The notes under the pieces were generated by a model. It made no database searches. It worked only from the letters and a program-made list of their open reading frames with translations, and was not told the DNA's origin. Made by a program: the position numbers and the translations under genes. Shown here piece after piece: positions 34,701 through 46,700 of a DNA stretch of 64,000 bases; positions within the stretch are counted from its first letter, which is position 1, and every line of letters starts with the position of its first letter. Origin of the DNA: Acanthosoma haemorrhoidale (Eukaryota; Arthropoda; Insecta; Hemiptera; Acanthosomatidae); the NCBI GenBank assembly GCA_930367205.1, contig OV884009.1:98291189-98355188 (forward strand). The letters are read 5' to 3'.

Positions 34701-37700
34701 TATGAATTTTAATTACGAAATGGTTTTCACTATGGTGGTCAGAAGTATATGTAATGTAATTAGAGATGCAAATTGCACTCAAAAGGGTTAAATTTGTGGT
34801 TGTGTTCCTAAAGACATAAATGTACAAACAACATTTCAGTCTAATGAAACTTTTTACAATTTTGGTCTATCATCATCACATTATTTGATACGATCATTTG
34901 AATGTTTTTACATATATCCTATCGTTCAGACTTTAATAAATGGCAAGTTAGAGGAGAAGAATATAAAAAGTTGTTTACAGAAGAAAAAGTTTTTGAAGAA
35001 AAATTAGATCTCATAGTGGATAAACCAAAAGCTGGTTTTGGTTCAAGTAAAGATGGTAATACAGGTTGAAGGTTTTGAAAACGCTACATTAAGCGACTAT
35101 TACTGGAATTAACGTTGAATTGATTTCTAATTTATCAATAATACTTAATGTTATTCTTAGTGGAAAACAAATAAATTTGAATAACTTAAATTATTAATAA
35201 ACAACCAAAGATATATATTTAAAAAATTACGACTAGTATTATAAGAATTATATGCTTGTTTCATTACATAAATTGTTAATTAATAGTCCTAATGTGATTT
35301 CATCTTTCACAATTCTCATAGGTCAAATGTTAGAAGAAGCATTGGAGTGTAGGCATAAAGATATTCAGTTTATCTGCAAAAAAATCCCAGAAAAACTTCA
35401 TTTATATATGCAAAAAAGGTATTATGACAATGCTTCTTGTGAAATCCGACCCAGAGCTTGTTTTGTGGATAAAAAATGTAAAAAGGCTAAGCAAAATTAG
35501 TCCAGACATTGATGAATATATTATAGAGGATGGCAGTGACACTCAAATAGACATTGATTTTAATATAAGTTTACATCCTGATTAATTCATGATCGATTCA
35601 GGCTCTGAATAAAGCAATTATTGTATAATTCCTTAGAATATCATAAAATATTATTATAGATGTATTATTTTACCATTCCAATATTATATTACTATATTGC
35701 TACTATAATATATATATTACATTTACATTAGTAGGGGAGATTCCCTTACCTTGGACACTTTTTCTTAAAGTTTCATAAAATCTAATAAGTTAGATTAGTT
35801 TTTGGCAATATCTTCACTATTTTGAAAGCTTCTATATTAAGCAACAAAAAAAAACACTAAATACAATTATTGAATTAATTTATGATTTTTTATAAATTAA
35901 TTACTTAACCCTTTCATTTCGTCCAAGGTACGCTCCTACCTCTTACCTTGGACATGAGGTATCCAAGGTACAGTGTTATTTCCACTTTGGGTTGAAAGAG
36001 GTTTAATTCAAATAATAACAGAAAAAAAAACATTTATTTTTTGTATTTATAAACATAGGAAATAAATAAATGATTCAGTCTTCAACAATATAAACCACCG
36101 AAATGTAAAACATCAAAATAAATATTCTCAATTTAAATGATAGGTTCTCAAATTTTCTCTTCAAAAACTATAAAAAATTTGTATAATCATGTAAAGTAAA
36201 ACAAATAATATAAAAATTTACATAAAAACACCCAAACACTCATAAAATTGGAACACAAAAATATGAAAGTAGGAACATAAAAAATTAAAATAGAAGTAAT
36301 AATTTTGGGAACACTAGCTGGATCAATGTTAAAAAAATATTTAAGCCCTGAAATGAAATGGGGAAGACGTAATGCCCCCTGTGGTCAATATTAAGTTCTG
36401 GTAAAACAAAAATCTCATTTATCCTCACCATGTACACATCTTCAGCCATTGGCCATACAAAGGTTAAAGTGTATCTCTTTCTTTCTTTCTTAAAAACATG
36501 ACAGTAGCAGTGTCCCCATAAACTTCCTGGACTTTTCCAATGTAATATTTAAGAAAGTTATGTATACAATGACCCATTTTCCCACATTACCTTTATCTGT
36601 CGTGGAATCCCATTCCATGATGATGTCTAGGTAGGCTATTTCTTCTTTGACAATCATCTCCATTTCAGTGTTCAAATATTCCACACCACTCTTTGCTAAA
36701 AGCATATTTTTTTTGAGACTTTCATCTGATGCTGAAAATTCACAATCTGCATTTGCTTTGGCCTTGCAGGAAAAAGTACTCTGTCTGAGAAGGTTTCTTT
36801 CTCTTCAATTCCCTGATGGCGGAAGCAGATAGCTGCCAGTTCATTGTGTTCAAGGGTGTCTGTCAAGATGCGGGATTTTCCCGATCATCTTTTCTTCTGC
36901 TTAGGTTCTACTTTGATACCAGACAGACCTCAGGTAGTTTGATTAATTGTGGTGAAGTATCTGAAGTCAATTGCTTTTAAGAAGTGCTTGTGGTAAAAAA
37001 ATCTGGCTGAGAGTCAATTATTGGCCTATCTGTAGGTATACTTGGCATAAAATCAGAATCATAAAAAAATTTTGGATCTAGAGGGCATATTGAATACACT
37101 TATGATGTTGTTTGGCACAAATGCTTGTGGATAGACTCGACCCAAGCACCCAATGGTGCTGGACTATCCTTTTCCCCGCTCTCTTGTTTATATCCCAATA
37201 AGGAGGCATAGTTTTGTTATTTCTCTGTACGAAATCATACATTAGTTTGGCTTACCATTTTTTGGATAGACCATAAGTATTTTTGATGCTATCTTTAAAA
37301 TATTCCACCATGTGGTGGTCGCAAAGGTTAACATAGTTGTAGGTATCTAGGTTCTGAGCTTTAAAGCACTGAAAATATCAGATAAACGAAGTGTGTTTGA
37401 CTCAAAATTGTTCTGAAGTATGAGCCTTGGATATCCCTTCAGAAAATGCCATCACCACTTTTTATATTGAGCTTGATTCAATAAGCCCTTTTCAGGCCGG
37501 TTTTACTTCGTGGCTTCTCAAATAAAAAAAATAATTAATAATAAAATAAATTGAAAGATAAAATTTATCAATCTCCCGAAGTTATGTAATGTAAACTGCA
37601 AAGAACTCAAAAAGTGTAAAACACCTAAAAATTGTAAGAATTTAATAAATTGAAGTGTAAATGTAAAAAGAAATAGATACATAGGTGTCCAAGGTACGAT

Positions 37701-40700
37701 TTTGTGACCACATGTGAAATTTTCATGGCGGATAATTTACTTTTATCAGGAAACGGGAATCATTGCTACTAGTCATAAACATTCGTTAACAACAAGGAAT
37801 AAATTTTTCAGTTTGAAGAAAAAACACTTACTGTAGTCTGGAGCTGATGAAAATGAAGACTCATGAGAATGAATCAGACACTTTCATAACAAACAATAAT
37901 TGATACCCTGGAAACTATAACTGACAAAACTGGGAAGCAAATGGTACAGTATTTTCTGTAACTGAGGTAATAAGTAATAGCAAAACATAATTTCCCTCTC
38001 ACCCTTATACTGTAGTGGGGGAAGTGTCCAAGATAAGGGAATCTAATAAAATTAGCAGTAGTACCTACTATATTATTAATATTAATATATTACTATAGCT
38101 GTATGGTATACATTATTATACAATTGTTACGTTGTTTTGAGTTGAAATTGATTAATAAAAATGTTTATTTGAAAATAACTAGTGGTTAATGATTTTTTCC
38201 ATTATCCCCATTACTTGGTTGTACTGTGTGACAGCTTGGTGTGGTTCACGAATGGTTCATATAAGGAATCTTAAAGATCACCTGGGGTGGGTGCTAATCC
38301 ATTAACCCAGAAGATAGTGAGTATCAGGCCCTAGGGAAATGCACAACTGTGTTCCAGACAGAAGTGTATGCTATCATCACTGCTGCCTTTTGCCATCAAA
38401 CAGTTAGCAACATCCAGCTGCATAAATATATACTCAGACAGTAAATCAGTGATCATGGCACTAGTTTCTAGTGAACCAAAATCACCCCTAGTTAGAGAAG
38501 GCAAGAGTTTGCTGACTGACCTTGCATCAAGGAACGAGGTTCGTTTACACTGGGTGCCTTTAGTCTATCAAAAGCCGCAATGGCCTCCATATTGGAACAG
38601 TGGATGTGGACCAAGTTGAACAAACAATAGTCCAGCCAAGCTTTTCGTCAACAAACCTTCAAAAGTAAATAACTCATTATGGCTATTAAACTGGAGCCAG
38701 CAAAAAATTAACCACGTAACAGGCATTTTGACCGGACACTGCAGATTAAGCCGACATCTATCCCTGATAAGCATATCCCAGAACTCCATTTGCCCCAAAT
38801 AAAAATTGGAAGAGGAAACCTACCACTTTTTGGGAGAATGCGAGGCATTCAGCAAACTATGGTTTTACACCTTAGGTTGCGATAGAATCCCACTAGAAGA
38901 ACTTGACTCCATCAAATCGAGGTAAATTATTGACTTTGTTAGGAGGACAGGTAGATTCCAGGAGAAGCATCGGTACTGTGGGATGGGTATAATGCAGGGT
39001 CAGATAAAAAAGGTAATTGGCCTAGTTGCCGGACCGATAATTTTTATGAGCTCCCCTACACTAGATCTATCTTGTTTATATATCGTTTTTAAATTAAATT
39101 ATTTTTTCTTTAGTTGTTAATTATTAATGACTTTTGTTTATATCTTTTAGTAATGTGAAATTTATAACACTAAAAACAGCGTATTTTGCCTTTTGAACAG
39201 GATCACATTAAAATCCAATACCAGTTTATTCTTACTCTCTTATAGTTCAATTGAAATTTATTAATTTTAGCGGCTGTGCTTCAGCTGGAGTAATAATGAG
39301 TGTCAATAATTCTCTATACCTTGGGCCTATTTTAGCATTTGCTAATGAAAAACAGAAAGAACAATTTATAACACCTTTTACCAATGGCTTAAAAGTGGGA
39401 TGCTTTGCATTAAGTGAACCAGGTAATTTATATTATTATTGAAAAAATGCAATTCTTATTATTTATTAATAATATAGTACAGTTTTCAAATAATTACAAA
39501 TTTTATTAATTAATATAGTACAATAATACTTGAAAGTTAAAAAATAGTTTTAATGTAACAATGGATTAAGCAAAGAATAAAGGAATTTATTCCCATGCTT
39601 AGTTAGAGTTAAGGAATTTTCTTGATTTATGTATAAAGATTTATAGTTTTATGATATTTATTATTGCATGAAAATACACTTATGATTGTGGAAAATTGTA
39701 CTTTAATGTCAGAAATTGTTGATAAGGACCACGACAAGTCCGTGATGTTGCCAAAGAACCAAACTATTAGAAAATTTATTGATGTGTACAAACATGGATT
39801 TCAACCTTTAAAATAAGGTTACAATCCATATTATCCAAAAGAAATAATGTAGTATAAAAGTATAGTGACTTTTTTTTTAATTTCTACTGTGTCTACTCCT
39901 TTTAAAACAATCATTGACAGTAGAAAAAAAGAAATAAATTGTTTAAGGATTTGCAAAATAATTGAAATAAAGTAGCTGTCTACTGTGACTTGTGGATTTG
40001 TAATAATACAGCAAGATATTTCAGGGAAAATAACTCTCACAAAGTTAACTTTTAATTAATAACGGAAATAATGTATTTTTTGTACTTATAACTGTTATTA
40101 AACAGTATATTTTAGAGTGAAAAAATTGTAATTTTCATCTCTGATGGTCAGGTTTTCTTGCCTTTTCGCTTTTATTTTTATTAAGTTTTATCAGACTAAC
40201 CCACATTGATAATTGTCTCCACTATTCTTCATATGTATGTTGACCTCTTAGAACAAATTTGCTGCCCTAAATGGAATTGTTCCCCTCATTCTGAACCCTT
40301 TCGGACCTCAAAGTAGAGACTGAAAGTAGAGATATGTTGGTAGCTAAGGAATCCCCATATAATTTCTAAAAGTTTGTCTTCCCGTTATTCTGCCTTCATC
40401 AAAAATTACTCATGTTTCACCCTTAATTAAAGTTCCCAACACAAATCCCTTAACAACTATGCCATTATTAATTTATATATATATATATATCATCAGATCT
40501 GGAAATGTAAGAATACGGCTCAAGTGGGTCATCTAGCAGTAGCACCTTGACTAGATGGTCTGTTGGAAGCCCCACTGGATTCATTTTGTTTTGGTTATTG
40601 GTAGTATACAGACTGTGTCAAGGGAGCCTGCCTTCTTGCTGACGTACTCCACTGCTTATAATTCATTAAACAGTTATTCAAAACATTGTGTTTCTATTAT

Positions 40701-43700
40701 GGATCCTTATCTGGCTTTCTCTGATACCCCATCTCTCAGATAAGAAAGACGTGGGAATCAACAACAGCATGCTGCTCAAGATCAGCAGTCTATTCCAGAG
40801 CCATGGATGAAGATTTTTGAAACCCAGAACCGACAGATAGAGATGCAGAATTAGTGTATGGAATCACTAATCAGACAATTGACAAGTAAGTGCAAACCTG
40901 TTATAAGCCTCCCAGAATTTAATTATAAAGTGCAAGGAGCGGACCTGAATTCAAGGAAAGGAGCGAAACTAATGTTGCATTTGCTTTGAGGGTGATAAAG
41001 AAACTTGCTGCCAGTTGGAAGGGATAACCCATGAACAAATAGCTGTCTCTTCATATTGGACCATTTAGCTTAAAGTGACAAGTGTGTATGAAAGCTGGTA
41101 TACATGGCAGATATTGCTAGTAGAGAAAAACTTTTGAAGGAACTTCACATTCTTTTTTTATAAAAGAACACCTGACACAGATGTGAAGATCTCAGCGAGG
41201 AGAAGTCGTTAGCGCTAATTCACCCCGGCACACCACCCATCTACAAGTCGGAAACCGCCTGCCTCTCCAAGGAAGCTGTTTCGCCATGCAACTCCTACGT
41301 CTGAGGATTTCATATGCTACACCTGAAACTGGAAGTGACACATCCCCTCAAAATGTGAGTGTAAGACAGGACATCAGCTGAGGCGAGAGGGGAAGAGGAA
41401 CAGAGGTCCAACCAACCTTCTGGGCACACTTTTTCAAAATGGTGAGCTATTTGTTTTCTATTTAATTTGAGATCGGAATCCTCGCTCTTAGGATTGAAAG
41501 TAAAAGCTAAATTTAATGGAAAATGTTTTGCTAAACTAGAAAGGAGGTAGATTGAAATTTAAGGAAGACCGTTTTGTTGAGGAGGCTTCTTTCTTAGTAG
41601 GTATGGTAGTGTAAAGGAAAATAACATCCTAACTCAGTGTATCCATACATTAAGCAATAGTCTCTAGAAATTCTTACAATATATCTCAGGAAGCATTTTA
41701 GGTGAGCCTTGAGATCCCCTGGCTCTCTCTCTACTCATACTAATATTGCAGAAAGACAAAGGAGGATACCAGGAGTTGGCAGACTTTTGTGAAAATAAAT
41801 CCTGAGAGGGATAGATCTGTTTAAGAGTAGATAGTCGCTGAAAATGCTTTTTTTTTTGTGCAGGATAAGAAAAAAAGGGATAGGTGGTAACCACTGAGTA
41901 TTAATTATAACCCTTAAGAAGATAATCATAGCTTAAAACAAATATATTTAATAATTTTTATTTTAAATATCTCTTTTTTTTTTAACTAGCTGCTTCAAGA
42001 TAAAGTTATTTTATTCTATAGTAATAGATAGTATTTTCAAACTGAATATCTGGCTCTCCAAATCACAAAATGGTATCATCAGGATAAAAGAGCACCATAT
42101 TTCCCCAGTACCTTGCTTTACTACTGGTGTTTATCTATTAGTCATTGAACAGTGTAATGTAGATTTGGGGTTGCTGCTCGGCAGACATATTTTCCTTTTT
42201 CTCTCTAGCAAACAATAAAATAATAACGATGATACTTATTTAATATTCTTGATTAGAAATATGAGAAGTGCAAGTAATGTAAATAAAAGTAATTGTATTT
42301 TTTGTACCATTATAGCTCGTAAAGTACCAAAGGTTTAATATCAGGTAAAGATGTACATATAATATTTCTTATCCATTGGATATTTTACTAGAGAGACTGT
42401 GTGATATGTAACATGTTTTGTCTTTACCCCCTCCCAAGACCTATGAATGGGGGGGTCACCCCCCTCACCACTTTATAGAGGTCAATTGAGCCTGTGTTGC
42501 ATGTGTGTAATTAAGTAGGTATTTTAAAGTAAATAAAGTAATCCATAATATTTTATTTTAGGTAATGGTAGTGATGCTGGTGCTGCATCCACTGTAGCCA
42601 CACAGAAGAAAACCGGTTGGATATTGAATGGGACAAAATCATGGATAACAAATGGTTATGAATCAGAGGCTACAATTGTATTTGCTACCACAGATAAGTC
42701 AAAAAAACATAAAGGGATTAGTTCATTTCTTGTTAATAAGCCTACTAAAGGTGATACTTCCTAAAATATTATTAATAACTGTTTGAAATTATCATTTTCC
42801 ATCAATTCTTTATGAACTTAAAAATTATAAAGGAATAACAAAAGTATTTCTTACCCTAACCCTGATTAAAGTTCAGTTATTAAGATACATTTTAAATACG
42901 AATGTGAACTCTTTAGGACTTCGAGTTTTTCAATATTTCCTGTAGGATGTCAACTGTTATGGTATCTGTTGACTCAGATTTACCTATTCTAGAGAAAGAG
43001 GAAAGAATTCCAGTTATTTTAACTGCAGTTTTTAGCTCATCATTGTTCCCAAAAGCAAATTAACCGTAAGGACTACTAATGACACTGTAATATCAAGGAA
43101 AATCATAAAACCACAAAACAAATACATGCATGTTTTAAACATTATTTTTTGGACTGAAATAAAGCAATGTTATATTGTGAAGAACAATATATCAAACAAT
43201 GTTTTGTTGGTGTTATAATCTATAAATATATTACATATATATGTTTATACACTATTGTTTCAGGACTTTCTTTGGGGAAGAAAGAAAACAAACTTGGCAT
43301 TAGAGGTTCTTCTACATGTAATTTAATATTTGAAGACTGTGAGATACCAGATGACAGCTTGGTCGGACAAACTGGCTTAGGATTTAAAATTGCCATGATG
43401 ACTTTAGGTGTGTTTAATAGGCTTATTATGAATTTACAGATTGAGTTGAAATGAAGAGAACAAATTTGTTGTTTGTTAAATAATTTGATTATTTATTTAT
43501 ATATTTGTTAAAAAGTAATTTAATGAAATTATAAGTAAATAGTGTTATGTATTTTTTATTTGTGCAAAATTTAGGTAGACTACCTGTTTCTATGTAGTAT
43601 CTGTAAACATTATACAATTGTTATCAATTTCTTTTTTTATGATTATTTCTGATTTCCTATGAGTTTTTGTTCATTAATTAATTATTATATTTTATTATTT

Positions 43701-46700
43701 TACAAGTTTTTTGTTTTAATATCAACTGTAATAATATTATATCATTTAACAAATAATAGAATAGGAAGTTATTTTTTTATAGTTATAAAATAATTCTTAA
43801 TTTTTTTATTTATAATATTTCAATCAATATTATACTGCTTGTCCACAATGAGATTGTTAATTGACCTAACTGTTGTATTTTGGATGATTCTATGATTATT
43901 AGCGGTATCTCTAATTTTTAATATGGCTTTAGTTATATTTACAATTTAGCAAACAAATTTAATAAAATTGATTGGTGGTTGATTCGGGATGTGTGGTCTT
44001 TCCAGGGTAGGAAGAAGAATCAAACTGTTGTTTTTGATAGATATGGAGAAGTCAATAGGATGGAAATCCATTGTGAAGTTTAGAATATTTTTAAGGGTTT
44101 TGAGGAGGAAATGTGAGTCAATGACAAACTGTTATGACCTGTAGAAAGTGAACCATCACTCTGCTTTATGATTGCCTTATCATTCGTTACATTATTAAAG
44201 TTAGTATTCATTCCCCTATTTTTTTTTCAGATTCTGGGCGAATAGGTATAGCAGCTCAATCTTTGGGAATTGCACAAGCTTCTCTCGATTGCGCTGTTGA
44301 ATATGCTTCCAAAAGAAACGCATTTGGTGCTCCTATTTCAAAATTACAATCGATTCAGGTCTGATCATTTTTAAATTTACTTTTGAATTAATGCTATGTT
44401 GGTTAACATTTTGTCTAAATAAGGAGAATATGTAAAGAATTTAATATTTAAAAATTTCTTTTTGTAAAAGCTTTTGAATAGTACACTCACTATTGGTATT
44501 CCAATTTAAATTGGAGCCAAAATTCAAGTGAGAATGCAAAAAAAAGTTAACCTTTGAAACCACTGTGCTCTTGTTTCAATGTAGGAATGCATTTATTGAT
44601 CATGCCTTTATCTGTTCCAATTATCCTGAGGTGGGGGACAGATTTATCATTAGTTCGTTGTATTCTGGGAGATGGCAACCTTCACAAACTATGAGTACTT
44701 TGATATTCATTTGTTTACAGTTTTTGTGCTGTGAATGCACTTTCTGCACATTGTGAAATCCGGATTAGGTATCCTAATAGGCACACCCATTCTACACTGG
44801 TGTTTGTACACCAGTGTCTATTACATATTGGTTCCTTCAATAAGTCACAGTTTAAGTGGGACAGTGCCCTCATGATGTCGATTTTCAGAATGTACTGGCT
44901 TATTTATTATTTAAAAACCTGGCCAACTCCTGGTCAATGTACCTAATTCCCAAGATGTGTTTCTGACCACATTTTCCTAACTTTAAACTGAAATTTCTCA
45001 TAAAAAAACAAGATGATCAAGGTTTCGAATACACCGTTGGAAAGCATATAAAATGTGTTTATAATAGTGGGATCTATACCACAACAAAAATTTTGTACTT
45101 ATGAAATGTAGTTGTCTAGGAGAATTTTTAAGATGTAATGTAAGGGAGCAATGGTTTAAATGTGTTGTTGCTTGTTATTTTTTTAAATTCACATTTTTTT
45201 TAAATCCCTAACATTTTTTCTTTCATTCTCACTAACATTACTCCTTCAATTATAATGTGAATCACAATGTTTAATATACCATTTAGAAGCTTATTAAAAA
45301 AACAAATTTTTCAGAGAATATCAACATATGTATTCTAATATTCATAAAGCTTTAGCTGCTACTGCAGTTCCTAGAGGTTTATTTTTAAAAATAAAATTTC
45401 ACTAGAGGAAAATTATGTTAAATAATATGTTCTAAGCTTATAAGATTATAAGAGAATATTTTTAATTTTCTGTATGTTATGCCCATGTATGTTGCATCAC
45501 ATTCCTACAAGAAATTTTATAAATATCTGGATTTATCTGCGAGCGGTACTGAATCTTTCAATCTGGACAGCCAATGGCTTATGCTACCATTGCTAAAATA
45601 TGATACTGTTATAACTTGAATACGTCCAATTTTTCTAGAGATCGGACCAATGTATGGCAAGCTTACATGTTGCTAATTCATTTTAACTCATTATGTTCTT
45701 CTATCATCAACTTGTCTCAACAATTGTTTTCTTTCTTCACCTTACAACATTTTATGTAGCATAGTATCTCCAGGCTGCTGATGTAGACAGAAACCATTTT
45801 TCCGGCTTCTTTGCAACAAAAAAACAATGCACACAATTTGTTTATTTTTAGATAATTAACTATCCACAAAAAATAATTAAACAATAAATGTATTAAGTAG
45901 TACATTTTGTTGTAAATTAAAAAAAAAAATTAACAGTTTTTTTCAACAGTAGTATATTATTCTTTATTTATTTTTTAGAATAAAATAGCTGACATGGCTT
46001 TAAAAATTGAATCGTCTAGACTCTTAACCTGGCGAGCTGCAGCACTAAAAGATGAAGGAAAAAAATATACTAAGGTTTGTTCAATCATATTAAATGTAGC
46101 TAACTTACATGAAAATTTTCATTAATTATTTTGTGGCTCATTTGCTTTATATGATTGCTGTTCTAGTAGTTGTTGAGACTTGTGGTTAGTACATCCAAAT
46201 ACTAATGACGGAGGCCTAGTTTTGATTCTCAACTCCCCTAAGGGCTTTATTCTGTGGGGGATGAGTCTGGACAGGGTTTGTTCAGCCTTATGAGTAGCTA
46301 CTTGAATAAAAAGTAACTACTTCTATATAACCTCCAAATTCATGATTGATATTCAAATTCAAATCAATTCATTTCAATAGTTGGATAACATCAAATTACC
46401 TTTGTTAAATATGTAAAACATCTAGTCTAAACAAAAAAAAATCTAACATCATCACTCTTGGTTTTAAAATTAATAATAAATAATCTTGAAGTAGATATAT
46501 CGTTAATGTTAGGGAAAGCACAAATAAAAATAAAATTGACAGAGTAATGTATATCTTGAATCATGAGTGAGGGATCAGTGGGAGTGGGAGTTGGGCAAAA
46601 GTAAGCGTTCACTACCAACTTGCACAACCAGTGGTTGTGCATCTCTCTAACAAGGAAGATGAATTTGGCACCAAATAATGAATGAAAAGATGAATGAATG

